Source of the DNA: Plotosus lineatus | Lineage: Eukaryota > Chordata > Actinopteri > Siluriformes > Plotosidae | Length of the DNA: 64,000 nucleotides | Direction: 5' to 3' | Assembly (NCBI GenBank): GCA_024760905.1 | Contig: CM045733.1 | Span: 22,934,501-22,998,500, forward strand | In this document: piece after piece, positions 25,375 through 35,412 of the stretch | How positions within the stretch are numbered: the stretch's first letter is position 1 | How the letters are laid out: each line of letters begins with the position of its first letter | The notes under the pieces: model-generated | Seen by the model: only the letters and a program-made list of their open reading frames with translations | What the model was told of the DNA's origin: nothing | Database searches by the model: none | Translations under genes and position numbers: made by a program

Positions 25375-28300
25375 CATCTTGAATGATCTGTGGAATTGAG
25401 TAATAGTATATTAAAAACTTTACCCTATAAAAAGGGTCCATTCAAATTATTTTAATTGTGCACACTGCACATTAAATATTAAATACATTTCATTATGCTT
25501 TTCAGAGTAAATTCTCTGAAATTTCTGTTCCTTAAAATGTTGTTTACATATGCACTCTTTTTTTATTCCAGGAGGAACAGTGCAGGGTCTGATCTCTGAT
25601 TTCCTGGGGAAAAGGGCTCCGGTTCTGTGCTTTAGTTTGTTGCTGGCGATGGGAGCACTAGTGGGATACAGCCGTGAGTCTACACTGTAGAATGCATTGG
25701 AAATGATATTTCTTTTTCTGCTGTAAGCATATTTCTCACTTAATTTGTTTGCTACTTTAGACTCACCAAATGACCAGATTGTAAATGGAGTGCTTTTAGC
25801 AACTACAGGTGAGGGATAAGTGGAGTTTCCATTATTTCCATCACCTTCTTACCTCACTGTACCAGGAACTGAATAAATGTTTTCAGTGTTCATGAAGATG
25901 ACCAAGTCCATGCTTGCTACATTGTGTGTGTGTGTGTATGTGTGTATGTGTGTATGTGTGTGTGTGTGTGTGTGTGTGCACGGTATAATAGGTGCTATCA
26001 GCAGTATTACAACGACATTTCTTTTCATCTTTACAGCTTCATAACCATAAACATTCCTGTTTTTGCCTGGGAAAAAGTCCCGTTTCAAAAACTTACTTTC
26101 ACCTTTGACTATATTTATTGCAGAAAAATAATCAAAAGGCCTTGTTTATAACTAAACATGCAGTATAATATTGTAGCAAATATAACATCATATTTTAAAA
26201 TAAAAGTAATTCACTCAAGGTTAATAGTGTCTCCGCAAACATGTACATGATTGTACCAGACTCTCAGGTGTATATCATGATAAATAATTATCATATTAAA
26301 GAATCCGACACCTTGGAGATGTTCAAATTAGAAATAATAAAAATTTGTAAGTGCTTCTAAACATTCTTGAGGCCCAAGACCTTTGTGTTCCATTTTTAAT
26401 ACACAAGGAAGCTATTTTATAGGGCAGCTCATTCATTAAATGGTCAGAAACAGTCTGTTATCAACCCTATAATGGGAAATCTGAGCTGGCTGGAGATTTG
26501 AAACATAATGCCAAGCAATAATCTGTTAATATTTGCATCTGGTGATGTTACCACCCGTCTTACGTAGCTTTGTGCTACTTATGTACTGGAGGTGACTTTA
26601 AACTATGATGTCTCACCTTCTTCCATGACGGGCTCTTCAGTGAACTCTGGGTCCAGAAATTTTCTAAATGGTCAGTAACAGCATTGGTGGCATTGCAATA
26701 TGATACTGAATTAATTCATCTCAAATATAATATTTTTCTCCACGTTTCCGCTAATAACAGGTTCCACGTGTTACGGCCTCAGTAAGCATGTCATGGTGTT
26801 CTACTTGTGTCTAGCACAGGACCTGTATGGTGACCATTGCAAGAAATTAGAGATTTCCTTTCGGCTTTTTTCCCTTTTTCAGGGGTCGCGCGAATAATTT
26901 GCACGTTTGATTTGACAGAAACATACTGACGGCTTTGCAGCTACTCTTTACGGGAGTCAGAAATGGTTCTTTTACATGAACCTCTCACCATAGACAGAGA
27001 CATGGCCCGCCTTTGATAACCCCGTTAGCTGCACTGGGGGGGGGGACAGTGACAACCTTGTGGAGAGTGGGACTCGCACCCCCAACCTTAGGATCAGCGA
27101 TCCAGCACCCTATACCACCAGGCCACCACTGCCCATGGTGACCATTGCAAGGAATATGTATAATTCATGCTGAAGCAAGACATTGCTAGCTATGAGTCCT
27201 AATGGAGCTTTTGCGTTTGTGTAGCCGGTTGTTTGGTGGATAGTTTCCCTTTCCTGACTGATTTTATCTATGTGTACCAAGAAGGTCTGAAATTTCTTAC
27301 TACTGTGGGCAAATTATTTTAATTTCTTTTTACAAAAAATTTTATAAATTTCCTGAAAGCTGCTTGAATACCTGTATTTTAAGTATATTTATTTAATAAA
27401 TTTACTAATTTTACTAATTATGTTTTACTAATTACTTTGACGTAGAATTTAATGTTACATGATTTTCACATGTCTTTTGTCCAGCATAGCATGAATTTTA
27501 AACTTTTATTATCTGTAAAAAGTGTAAATAAATTTAGAGTTTCCTGTTGCTTTCATGAAAGAATCTGTATACTTTTAGGATTATTGTAAGACATATTTGA
27601 TGAAAATCAGTTCATCACAAGTTATCATTGTGGCCAGTATCATGCAGACATTCGACAAAACATTTGTCTCACTGTATATAGGTTGGACATAAAGTGGGGG
27701 CAACTTTCAGTGGAAAGGTGAGGCTCTGTCAGTGGAATAACTGAAACCAGAGTAACCACACTGGAAAAAATACTTGTGGTATCACTTGTGACTGAGATAC
27801 ATGTAAGAGAAACAGCATTCAAGATGCTGTGTATGTCCATCTCCATATCATATGCATCACACTAAATTATAAGCCTAGGTGAGGGTGAGATATCTGGGAG
27901 GGTGTATATCAATACTATTCCGTGTGGAGTAACGCGTGATGTTTTTTTTTTTTTTTTTTTTTTCCTTCCCTCTCCCCAGGTTTCTTAATTGGTGGTCCAT
28001 CTAACATGATAAGTTCAGCAATTTCAGCAGATCTGGGTCGACAGGAAGCTCTGCAGGGGAGTCAGGAAGCTCTGGCAACTGTCACAGGCATTGTGGATGG
28101 AACTGGCAGCATTGGTGCTGCTGGAGGGCAGGTGGGACTTCAAATTAAACTAATTATTTGGCAATCGAAATGTTTAGTGGACTCTCATCAAAAGTAAAGA
28201 CATTCTAGTGATACATTCTAACTACAGGCCATTGCACACCAAGTCTCACAATAGAATCAGCTTTGAATGTAGCAGTGAGCGTCTGCTATACAGTGACTAT

Positions 28301-29295
28301 TATTCAAAACTGGGTAGTTTGTGTGGCTATATTCTGCCGGTGAGCACAATACTGTGGATGCTCTTTCTTTCTTGTTGCCCAGCATCCTGTCTCTCAGCTT
28401 AAACTCTTGAAAGAAATTATGAAACTCTCCCGATTTCCCTCTCTGTTCCGACCATAAGTGCGGTCAAAAACTTTCACTTTCTAGAGAACACGTCTGTTAT
28501 ATCATCATCGCTATTATGTAAACACACAGAGAATAAGGGTGGAAACAGCATAAAATGAGCACAAAATATTTAAAAATATTAAGACATACTTTGTGCATAT
28601 TTTATGTGCTGCAGTGCTAAATCCTTCTGTACTTAGGGTTGTAGGGAGGCTGGTACCTATCCAGTGTTCCCATTAAGGAGAATTGAGCTTGCGCTAATAC
28701 TGTGTTCAGATGATTCGGACACTAAAGGCATGGGCTACAGAACAGCCAGTCTGGATGGCATCGCTTGCTTGATGACAAGAAGTGTGGGGAGGGAGCAGGA
28801 AGGGCTATCCCCCTTCTGCAGGGGGAGGTCTATTTCCGATAGACGCCAAATATTTTGACAGCTTTTTAACATTATTTATGAACAACTTGTAAATTGAAAA
28901 ACTTCAAACAAAGATTGGGGAAAAAATGACTGGCGCAGCACCAATAATTCCTTCCGCCAATTTAAAATAACTTGCGCCACTGTTGTGCCAATTTAGTCTA
29001 ATGGGAACACTGTACCGATCTCAATCAACACAAGGGCAAAGGCAGGTAGGGGGTACACTGAACAGATCTCCAGACCACTGCAGGGCCAACACATACAGCC
29101 ATTCATATTCACACCTAGGGTCAATCTGGAACAGCTATTTAGCCTACTGTGCATTTCTTGGGACTGTGGGAGGAAGCCCATGCAAGTGAGTGTGAACATG
29201 CATACTCCATATTGAAACGTCTGAGCTTGGGAATCAAACCTACAACCTTCTTGCTATGAGCAGCCATGAAAACCACTACGCTACCCTATCTGTCC

Positions 29296-29360
<65 letters not shown>

Positions 29361-31360
29361 TATTATATATACTAGTCCTTCTCAAAAAATTAGGATATTG
29401 TGATAAAGTTCATTATTTTCTGTAATGTGCTGATAAAAATTAAACTTTCATATATTTTAGATTCATTGCACCCCAACTGAAATATTTCAGGTCTTTTATC
29501 GTTTTAATACTGATGATTTTGGCATACAGCTCATGAAAACTCAGCATATTTCATCCGACCAATAAAAGTGTTTTTAATACAAAACAGTCAACCTTCAAAT
29601 AATTATGTTCAGTTATGCACTCAATACTTGGTCGGGAATCCTTTTGCAGAAATAACTGCTTCAATACGGCGTGGCATGGAGGCAATCAGCCTATGGCACT
29701 GCTGAGGTGTTACGGAGGCCCAGGATGCTTCAATAGCGGCCTTAAGCTCATCCACAGTGTTGGGTCTGGTGTCTCTCAACTTTCTCTTCACAATATCCCA
29801 CAGATTCTATATGGGCTTCAGGTCAGGAGAGTTGGCAGGCCAATTGAGCACAGTAATACCATGGTCAGTAAACCATTTCCCAGTGGTTTTGGCACTGTGA
29901 GCAGGTGCCAGGTCGTGCTGAAAAATGAAAATCTTCATCTCCATAAAGCTTTTCAGCAGATGGAAGCATGAAGTGCTCCAAAATCTCCTGATAGCTAGCT
30001 GCATTGACCCCGCGCTTGATAAAACACAGTGGACCAACACCAGCAGCTGACATGGCACCCCAGACCATCACTGACTGTGGGTACTTGACACTGGACTTCA
30101 GGCATTTTGGCATTTCCTTCTCCCCAGTCTTCCTCCAGACTCTGGCATCTTGATTTCCAAATGACATGCAAAATTTGCTTTCATCCGAAAAAAATACTTT
30201 GGACCACTGAGCAACAGTCCAGTGCTGTTTCTCTGTAGCCCAGGTCAGGCGCTTCTGCCGCTGATTCTGGTTCAAAAGTAACTTGACCTGGGGAATGCGG
30301 CACCTGTAGCCCAGTCCACTGCTTCCGCAGGTCTCCCAAGGTCTGGAATCGGCCCTTCTCCACAATCTTCCTCAGGGTCCGGTCACCTCTTCTGGTTGTG
30401 CAGCGTTTTCTGCCACACTTTTTCCTTCCCACAGACGTCCCACTGAGGTGCCTTGATCCAGCACTCTGGGAACAGCCTATTCGCTCAGAGATTTCTTTCT
30501 GTCTCTTACCCTCTTGCTTGAGGGTGTCAATGATGGCCTTCTGGACAGCAGTCAGGTCGGCAGTCTTACTCATGATTGCGGTTTAGAGTAATGAACCAGG
30601 CTGGGAGTTTTTAAAAGCCTCAGGAATCTTTTGCAGGTGTTTAGAGTTAATTGGTTGATTCAGATGATTAGGTTAATAGCTCGTCTAGACTACCTTTTCA
30701 TGATATGCTAATTTTTTGAGATAGGAATTTTGGGTTTTCATGAGCTGTATGCCAAAATCATCAGTATTAAAACAATAAAAGACCTGAAATATTTCAGTTG
30801 GTGTGCAATGAATCCAAAATATATGAAAGTTTAATTTTTATCAGTAGATTACAGAAAATAATGAACTTTATCACAATATGCTAATTTTTTGAGAAGGACT
30901 AGTGTAAATATATCATATCTAAGTCTCTCAAGCTTACTTTCCTGGTGAAAGTGGTAAGTATTTGTACATTTAATGTAGGTAAACTGTGGTGTGACATGTA
31001 AAAATTAATTCACTTCAAAAACTTCATCTCAAGCAATTACAGACAGCTCTTATTCTGTATAACATCTTTTCTCTCTATCTTTTAGTACCTGGTCTCACTA
31101 ATCGAAAGCAAATTAGGGTGGATGTGGGTCTTCTACTTTTTCATTGTCATGGTAAGCTTTCTCTTAAAGGTTAACACATTGATGCTCCACCTACTAAACA
31201 TCAATCATAGCTTTTTTGGAGCTGCTTGTTTGATACTGTGTTTTAATTTTTTTTTTATTATATATAGACAGGACTCAGCATCACGTTCATCATCCCACTT
31301 CTTGTGAATGAGATTCGCTCCATGTGCAGAATCAGTCAAACTAGGACACACCAGTTGTGA
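10908..31360 (+). CDS. slc37a3: SLC37A3-type sugar-phosphate exchanger family transporter, full gene (14 coding exons)
   Basis: Fourteen exons join in phase (10908-10981, 13220-13334, 13917-14009, 18869-18952, 19142-19287, 19991-20087, 21099-21183, 23623-23831, 24374-24515, 25572-25673, 25761-25808, 27980-28131, 31086-31151, 31268-31360) into 501 codons plus TGA; human SLC37A3 has 494 residues. All introns are GT-AG. The product is a major facilitator superfamily protein with twelve predicted spans. SLC37A3 markers include LLHASRKTFSNVKVSIS, SACASVGNILGA, LAYACLKLVNYSFFFWLPF and SNMISSAISADLGRQE. The central cytosolic loop is acidic (DNEEDEDE, residues 257-264). In mammals SLC37A3 works with ATRAID to release nitrogen-containing bisphosphonates from lysosomes; unlike SLC37A1/A2 its phosphate-linked glucose-6-phosphate exchange is not established. 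The start at 10908 is the first in-frame ATG after TGA at 10854. Confidence 0.95.
11244..11400 (+). mobile_element. Left end of a Tigger-like element
   Basis: CAGTGATACCCCAGC next to TA at 11242-11243 continues as AACGAATTTAATCCATTCCG, the typical Tigger-like terminal text. I could not find its right end. Confidence 0.5.
11645..11812 (+). mobile_element. hAT-like fragment
   Basis: CCCTGGGGAACATGC and the following bases, up to ATGAAGTGGAGTAAAC, match the left part of the hAT-like element at 44141-45395. No terminal inverted repeats are kept. Confidence 0.55.
12660..12918 (-). mobile_element. Fragment of the 31.9-kb Tigger-like family
   Basis: The reverse complement matches the start of the element at 31868-33342, including ATTCTACAGACAGTCTTA, and ends in GGGCTTACTG next to TA at 12919-12920. 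Confidence 0.6.
13220..13334 (+). CDS. slc37a3: slc37a3 coding exon 2
   Basis: Completes Ser25 and runs to residue 63. It carries YVLLHASRKTFSNVKVSIS, the most diagnostic SLC37A3 segment, then the first luminal loop. Acceptor CTTCCACAG, donor GTAGGG. Confidence 0.93.
13917..14009 (+). CDS. slc37a3: slc37a3 coding exon 3
   Basis: Residues 64-94, including EEATLFLGALDTIFLFSYAV (span 2). Acceptor GCCAACAG, donor GTGAGT. The following intron of about 4.9 kb holds the duplicated block and a LINE fragment. Confidence 0.93.
14483..14948 (-). mobile_element. 5'-truncated Rex1-like LINE with target-site duplication
   Basis: The minus strand encodes the C-terminal end of a LINE ORF (VFRACPTGKRPRGRPRT and DYVSRLVWDCLGVPPEELEE) and a 3' tail of (ATG)n. 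It is flanked by CTGACGGCCTTTTCTCGT at 14465-14482 and a one-mismatch copy at 14949-14966. It is related to the longer copy near 58.0-60.6 kb. Confidence 0.8.
16064..16133 (+). CDS. Putative first coding exon (copy 2), gene unknown
   Basis: Counterpart of 4015-4084: same 70-base length, ATG, open frame (MVATMM to IPYL) and GTGAGTAA donor at 16134. It differs at about 11 bases, which change seven residues without any indel or stop. It lies inside an slc37a3 intron on the same strand and is probably a relic. Confidence 0.25.
16165..16912. mobile_element. Tigger-like non-autonomous element
   Basis: Terminal inverted repeats CAGTGGTATCTCACCTT / AAGGTGAGGTACCACTG, with TA on both sides (16163-16164, 16913-16914). 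The interior has short direct repeats carrying GGGAGGGAGCTGCATCATCC. The duplicated block at about 4.1 kb lacks this insertion. Confidence 0.82.
18319..18868. other. slc37a3 intron 3, unique part
   Basis: AT-rich intron sequence between the duplicated block and exon 4. I see no element. Confidence 0.5.
18869..18952 (+). CDS. slc37a3: slc37a3 coding exon 4
   Basis: Residues 95-122: GLYISGIIGDRLNLRYVL, the MFS loop 2-3 region with the conserved GDRLNLR, then span 3. Acceptor CTCCAACAG, donor GTACGA. Confidence 0.93.
19142..19287 (+). CDS. slc37a3: slc37a3 coding exon 5
   Basis: Residues 123-170 plus two bases, covering FGTLTEWL, NGLLQSAVWPCVVAVMGNWF and GKSG (span 4). The acceptor tract is a (CT)n microsatellite from about 19075 ending in GGTCTATAG. 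Confidence 0.94.
19929..19979. repeat. (TG)n microsatellite before slc37a3 exon 6
   Basis: An almost pure TG tract ending 12 bases upstream of the exon 6 acceptor. Confidence 0.85.
19991..20087 (+). CDS. slc37a3: slc37a3 coding exon 6
   Basis: Completes Gly171 and runs to residue 203: RGFVFGLWSACASVGNILGA (span 5). A (TG)n tract ends 12 bases before the exon. The donor, GTTTGT, is weak, and a Tigger-like element begins 66 bases downstream. Confidence 0.93.
20154..20678. mobile_element. Tigger-like element with internal hairpin
   Basis: Ends CAGGGATCCCTCAC / GTGAGAGATCCCTG with TA at 20152-20153 and 20679-20680. It holds a perfect inverted repeat at 20378-20400 and 20420-20442. Same family as 34939-35412. 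Confidence 0.8.
21064..21092. repeat. (TG)n microsatellite at slc37a3 exon 7 acceptor
   Basis: The TG tract ends six bases before the acceptor AG of exon 7. Confidence 0.85.
21099..21183 (+). CDS. slc37a3: slc37a3 coding exon 7
   Basis: Residues 204-231 plus one base: YAFLVTSVVQFAGGVVVFFG (span 6) then SPKEVG. The acceptor TTGGTAG directly follows a (TG)n tract at 21064-21092, with no ordinary polypyrimidine run. Confidence 0.92.
21390..21900 (-). mobile_element. RTE LINE 3' fragment
   Basis: The minus strand encodes the C-terminal part of the RTE ORF (RFSLGVTRMDRIRNEYIRG and LELPGRRPRGRPKRRFMDVV). It ends at the left in the RTE 3' terminus, read on the plus strand as CTTCTTTTCCTTTCGGCTG. 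It is truncated at the 5' side near 21900. Confidence 0.85.
22015..22235 (-). repeat. tRNA-derived SINE (fourth family)
   Basis: On the minus strand a tRNA-like head (CTAATGGTTGGAGAAGC and GGTTCGATTCC) precedes a body containing the complement of TGGGCTGCCAGGCAC. A plus-strand relative lies at 45718-45925. Boundaries are approximate. Confidence 0.55.
22682..23467. mobile_element. Tigger-like element with transposase HTH remnant
   Basis: TIRs CAGTGGAACCTCAACTT / AAATTGAGGTACCACTG with TA on both sides (22680-22681, 23468-23469). Near 23266-23310 the plus strand reads STISTILKQKEALK in one frame, like the CENP-B/pogo-type helix-turn-helix of Tigger transposases. The rest of the gene is gone. 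Confidence 0.82.
23518..23582. repeat. (TA)n(CA)n microsatellite
   Basis: Mixed TA and CA tract in slc37a3 intron 7, shortly before exon 8. Confidence 0.85.
23623..23831 (+). CDS. slc37a3: slc37a3 coding exon 8
   Basis: Completes Gly232 and runs to residue 301. It encodes the central cytosolic loop, including ERDTDSHRPLMSDNEEDEDE, and AIGFFQAFCLPGVIP at the start of the second half. Acceptor CCCACCCCGCAG, donor GTACGT. Confidence 0.93.
24374..24515 (+). CDS. slc37a3: slc37a3 coding exon 9
   Basis: Residues 302-348 plus one base: LAYACLKLVNYSFFFWLPFY (span 7), SNNFGWKEAEADRLSVWYDV and GGII, almost identical to the mammalian protein. Confidence 0.96.
24779..24873. repeat. (TA)n microsatellite
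   Basis: Nearly pure TA repeat in slc37a3 intron 9. Confidence 0.9.
25315..25372. repeat. (TA)n microsatellite
   Basis: Pure TA tract in slc37a3 intron 9. The other intron 9 sequence shows no recognised element. Confidence 0.9.
25572..25673 (+). CDS. slc37a3: slc37a3 coding exon 10
   Basis: Completes Gly349 and runs to residue 382 plus one base: GTVQGLISDFLGKRAPVLCF, then LLLAMGALVGYS (span 9 region). Acceptor TTTATTCCAG, donor GTGAGT. Confidence 0.94.
25761..25808 (+). CDS. slc37a3: slc37a3 coding exon 11 (48 bases)
   Basis: A micro-exon giving residues 383-398 plus one base: HSPNDQIVNGVLLATT. Acceptor CTACTTTAG, donor GTGAGG. It is only 87 bases after exon 10. Confidence 0.93.
26844..27134 (-). 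repeat. Family A SINE with target-site duplication
   Basis: Flanked by ATGGTGACCATTGCAAG at 26827-26843 and 27135-27151. The minus strand runs from tRNA-like head through body to an RTE-type tail. Part of the tail is internally deleted (GGGGTCGCGCGAATAATTTG). Confidence 0.85.
27980..28131 (+). CDS. slc37a3: slc37a3 coding exon 12
   Basis: Completes Gly399 and runs to residue 449: FLIGGPSNMISSAISADLGR, QEALATVTGIVDGTGSIGAA and GGQ. A poly-T tract and CTCTCCCCAG form the acceptor; the donor is GTGGGA. Confidence 0.95.
28615..29300 (-). repeat. V-SINE-like SINE interrupted by a hAT element
   Basis: SINE sequence resembling 1153-1489 flanks the hAT insertion at 28662-29012. The right part keeps the conserved GGGACTGTGGGAGGAAGCCC core and a degenerate tRNA head ending near 29297. 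Confidence 0.6.
28662..29012. mobile_element. hAT-like non-autonomous element
   Basis: Ends CAGTGTTCCCATTA / TAATGGGAACACTG, with 8-base direct repeats TACCTATC at 28654-28661 and TACCGATC at 29013-29020, as expected for hAT insertion. No transposase is present. Confidence 0.82.
29299..29369. repeat. (TA)n microsatellite
   Basis: TA tract directly abutting the Tc1-like element, which inserts at TA. Confidence 0.9.
29370..30904 (-). mobile_element. Tc1-like transposon, near full length
   Basis: About 1.54 kb with long terminal inverted repeats (over 200 bases) starting CACTAGTCCTTCTC at the right end (one change at the left) and flanked by TA. The transposase gene inside is broken. Confidence 0.92.
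29625..30573 (-). pseudogene. Tc1-like transposase, inactivated
   Basis: Starts at 30573 (MSKTADLTAVQKAIIDTLKQ) with an N-terminal HTH and the basic GRKRCTTRR stretch. After LRKQWT about 55 bases are missing relative to family expectation, which shifts the frame. FSDESKF and FQHDLAP keep the first two catalytic aspartates, but a further frameshift separates them, and a TAG stop lies just before the ENLW-type glutamate region (29.81 kb). It cannot make an active enzyme. Confidence 0.88.
31086..31151 (+). CDS. slc37a3: slc37a3 coding exon 13
   Basis: Residues 450-471: YLVSLIESKLGWMWVFYFFI then VM (span 12). It is separated from exon 12 by about 2.95 kb holding a hAT, a SINE and a Tc1 element. 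Confidence 0.93.
31268..31360 (+). CDS. slc37a3: slc37a3 coding exon 14 (stop codon)
   Basis: Residues 472-501 then TGA: TGLSITFIIPLLVNEIRSMC followed by a short basic tail. The last dozen residues differ from the mammalian C-terminus, and no di-lysine retrieval signal is visible. Confidence 0.9.
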   Translation, partial: TGLSITFIIPLLVNEIRSMCRISQTRTHQL

Positions 31361-31374
31361 GAACACCGCTATTT

Positions 31375-31398
31375 ATATAACCTCGTTAGAGGTTATAT
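31375..31398 (+). other. Stem-loop in slc37a3 3'UTR
   Basis: ATATAACCTC and GAGGTTATAT form a 10-bp stem with loop GTTA, starting 15 bases after the slc37a3 stop codon. A role is not known. Confidence 0.4.
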
Positions 31399-31867
31399 GG
31401 AGTTGTCACTGAAGAGACTTTTTATGCTTTTATTTTTCTTAATTATTTTTATCGCTGCTTTTTAATTACAAAAATAACATTAATTTGAATGATTAGTGCT
31501 AGTTTCTTGTGTTGTGGGCATTATTATTAATGTCATGCCAATGACCGCAGCTGACAATTTTGAAATTCTGATAACCGAGTGTATTCTTTTGTGCCATTGC
31601 CTCCAGCTAGGGCGCTAAAGTTTGAGGGATGAAACTGAACACAATTGCGCTAATAACAGAAGTCTACCAAAAAGATAATTGGCCAAAACGATATGAAAAT
31701 ATGACTATATTGTTATTATTATTATTTTTTTTTAAAATATGTATGTGTGAGTCCTGGCTCGCACACAAACATTTTATCACCATGGTAGAATTGCAGTGAT
31801 CAAAGCCAGAGATTAAGTCTATAGTGTTCCTATTGGGGTCAGGTAGTGAACTGGACTGACATAAATA

Positions 31868-33342
31868 CAGTAGGCTCTCATTCGCGGGGGTTTGGTTCTG
31901 GGCCCTCCTGCGAATCAAGATAATCCTTGAGTTCTGTACCTGGAAGTAAAACCTAAACATAAACATTTACATGCGCGAATGATCAACCGGAAGTAAAATA
32001 CTATGTATCTATTACATGCACTAAAATATGCTTATTACACACATTCTACAGACAGTCTTATTCATTAATACAGTATTAATGTAGTAATGATTAAGAAAAA
32101 GTTTTAAATTTTGTACTGTCATATTTATATATAGTGTGTGTATATAAAAGACATACCGGTACAACATATTCAAGATTTTTAATCGCCATTTGTGCTTTTA
32201 CACACAGCAATTCTTGTGCGGTTGTTCAAAGAGTCAAGTTAAAAAACAGAAAGGAAGGCCCAAATCAACAAAAACACATTAATGGGTAAAAATGCTTATC
32301 AGACGCTCACTAGAGGGGAACATTGCATTATTTGTGAGGTGCTCCATTGAATGTAGGCGCTTGTCGCAAGTGACGTATGGTGCTTGTGGACAAAGTGCGG
32401 CTTATCCGGACTTCCGACCATTCAACTGAGCAAGTGACGGTTGAGTACTAACAAGTACATAAAGAACATAAAAGTGTGACGTATTGAGCTTTCAGTCGGA
32501 CCCAGAGTACGGCATGAGATGGCAGAGTGGATTTATTATTCAAAGAGGAAGCACTTAAGCGGCGTGCTTTTACTGAGGTGAACTGCATTCAGCCCGAGCA
32601 GCTCAGCCACGCCCCTCAGCCGGAGTGGGCAGAGAATAGAGTTAGAGAATACAGTACGAGTGATGTGAGTTAATCTTCTGGTGCAGAGGTGAGCATGCTT
32701 TTCTTTATTGGGAGTAGATGAGAAGAGTGAATTCAGGTGTGAGCCACGAGCAGCTCAGCCATGCCCCTCAGCCGGAGTGGAAAGAAAACAGAGTTAGATG
32801 AGCGCAGCCGCCAAAATCAAAGTCCCCCAAAAACACAGACCATAACAAAAAGAACATAAAACAACATTAAGTGTAAGAAATTGGATAAACATGCTATACC
32901 ACAGTACATAAAACACACAAACATTCTAAACATTAACTTAGGTACTGTACTGGAATAATAATTGAAAAAGACTTTTAATACTACAGTTTGTTACAACAGT
33001 TCAGATGATTATTCCTCTTCAGGCACTTCAGAGGAAACTTTCGTTTCTTCAGGAGAAAGTCTTGTTTATTCAGATGAGACATCCAGCGTCATTACCTTTT
33101 TCTGGTGCTTAGCCGGCGTTTGAGTGGCATCATAGAGCTTAACTGGTAATTAAAACACGCTTAAAAAAGGCTCATTGACAACTTGTGTGCCAATGAGGAA
33201 AAAGGTGCGTATACATTATCTCAACCAATCAGCAGGAAGGAGGACAGCGATTGGCTGAATTTGAATCACGTGACAGTTGCTCGGCAATCCGCGAATATGC
33301 GCAGGTGCGAGTGCAAAACCACGAATAGTCAAGGGCCTTCTG
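31868..33342. mobile_element. Large Tigger-like element
   Basis: Ends CAGTAGGCTCTCATTCGCGG / CAAGGGCCTTCTG next to TA (31866-31867, 33343-33344). The interior has a repeated GAGCAGCTCAGCCACGCC-type segment at about 32598 and 32748. No intact transposase. It may lie in the slc37a3 3'UTR or downstream of it. Confidence 0.7.
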
Positions 33343-33344
33343 TA

Positions 33345-34938
33345 CAAACAAACCTTTTTAGAGGAATATTTTTTAAAGTGCCTTTATTTCAGCCTGTATT
33401 TTGATCTTGAGGTAATTTCAGCTTTTTGGTCTTGGAGCGTGTAAGTACAAAGGACCTGACAAAGACATTTAGCTTGTACAATATTTTCTCAATCATGAAT
33501 TGAGATTGACTGAAATGAATAAAATAAGTAACTTGTTAGGGTTGAACTATGCTTTTTATTTTGAAACATTTAATTAAAAAATAGACTTTTCTGGCTGCTG
33601 TACTGGCAGGACATGTACATACACTTATGTGGAGTGACTACATTACTATAAATCATTTCTCATTTATTTTATTTTATTTTATTTTTTTTACAATTGTTTA
33701 TTCCTGGGACTTGTGATACCTGTGACAATGTATGAAATGTATTTAATTTAGTTTTATTTAAACAAAAAAATGTATTGTTAAAGATTTACTACGTAGGTTT
33801 TTCTCTAGGTCTTGACCACTCGTTTATCTGATTCATGTGTCAACCAAGAGGGTAAAATTTTAGTCCCCAGTTTATGAACTTAACCCATATTTTATTGACA
33901 CTAAATGGCCATTTTATCACAAACCTATGATACAATTTATCTTGAATGTAATACTGCATGTAGTCCATATGTAACCACAGCACAATTTCTCATCAGGCGG
34001 AAGAGACCTCCACAGGACCTATAGTGCTCAGATATTACTTGGGTGGGTGGTGTATGTAACATTCTCAACACCACAGTGATACGGACATGAACATATTTGT
34101 TTGGCTAAATATATAAAAATACCCTACAATATAGTTCTCAATACACTTGGTACACTACACCTGATACTCAGAATAATCCACCATTTCAAATTAAATCAGT
34201 GCTAGTCCCATGGAGTGTTATTTCCACTCACGAATGGGGGGAGAGGCTAAAACATGAGCTCCAATCATTCACAAAATGTATCTGTCTGGTTGGTTTACCT
34301 GATAAACTGGCAAATAACTGACGGTATATTTGCATCTGTGAAGCAGATATTGAGAAGAATTGTATATTGCGCACATTGTATGTTGTATACAGTGATAACT
34401 ATTTTTATGGTTTTAATTTCAAACTGAATTTTACATGTGTTTAGTCTAATTGTAACGTATATGTGATGTTCTGTTTGCAACCTTAAGACCAAAATATTTA
34501 TACTTTTTAAAATATATACATACATGTGCTTAGTTGTAAGTAGTTTACTGCATATTTCGTTTTAATTTTTATAGTGCATGACCTCAGACTCTTTTTTTTT
34601 TTTTTTTTTTTTTTTTTTCCTGTTTAATGAAACAAAAACTGGAAACACTTTTACACAGTGCAGGTGTGATTTATCTAATTATGCAACATTTAACTTGGTG
34701 TCATGCATAAAGAATTTTGTTTAACTCAAGCTCAGGTTCAGTAGTGACGATCATAACAGATCATATTTTGTTTTTGTTTTTTTTATGTAAAATATTTTAT
34801 TTTCTGTGAAAGTTTTATGTTTGCACTTCAGAAAGAAATGGCAAAATACTTTTTTGTTTTATTTGCCAGATGTTCACGTGTTTTTTTTTTTTTTTTTTTC
34901 TTTTCTGTAATGAATGCCTTGTCTCAGATGAATAATTA
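33345..34938. other. Non-coding interval
   Basis: AT-rich sequence with long poly-T runs (34591-34618, 34879-34899). I see no supported exon or element; it may include slc37a3 3'UTR. Confidence 0.5.
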
Positions 34939-35412
34939 CAGGGATCCCTCGCTACTTCGCGCTTCATTTCATGCAGCTTCAATGCATCTCATTTTTTTTA
35001 TTTTTATTTTTTTTATAAATATTCATCGAATATTAAGGAAAGTAAGGAAATTCAGGAAGAATAGGGGGAAAGTTAAGGAAAATGCCACAAAAACAAGGCA
35101 ATTATGCAAAAAAAAACCCCCCTAAAAATAACCCAAAACCCACCATCAAAACTACTTACATTTTTATCACATCTGTGTGCGCGCGTGCATCTGTATGTGT
35201 GGATATTGATATTTTTACATCTTATGCATTGTTATTGAATGTTTAATTATAAGCATTTATAGCGTTGAATATGTATTTATTGTTATTATGTACACATATA
35301 CATGTACGTATATGTCAGTGGGGGGGGGGGTCGAGTCGATCTTACTTCGTGGAAATCGGCAATCGCGGGGATTTATCAATCTCAATTAACCGTGGATAGT
35401 GAGAGATCCCTG
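34939..35412. mobile_element. Tigger-like element (same family as 20.2 kb)
   Basis: Ends CAGGGATCCCTCGC / GAGAGATCCCTG with TA duplications at 34937-34938 and 35413-35414. Non-coding inside. Confidence 0.8.
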
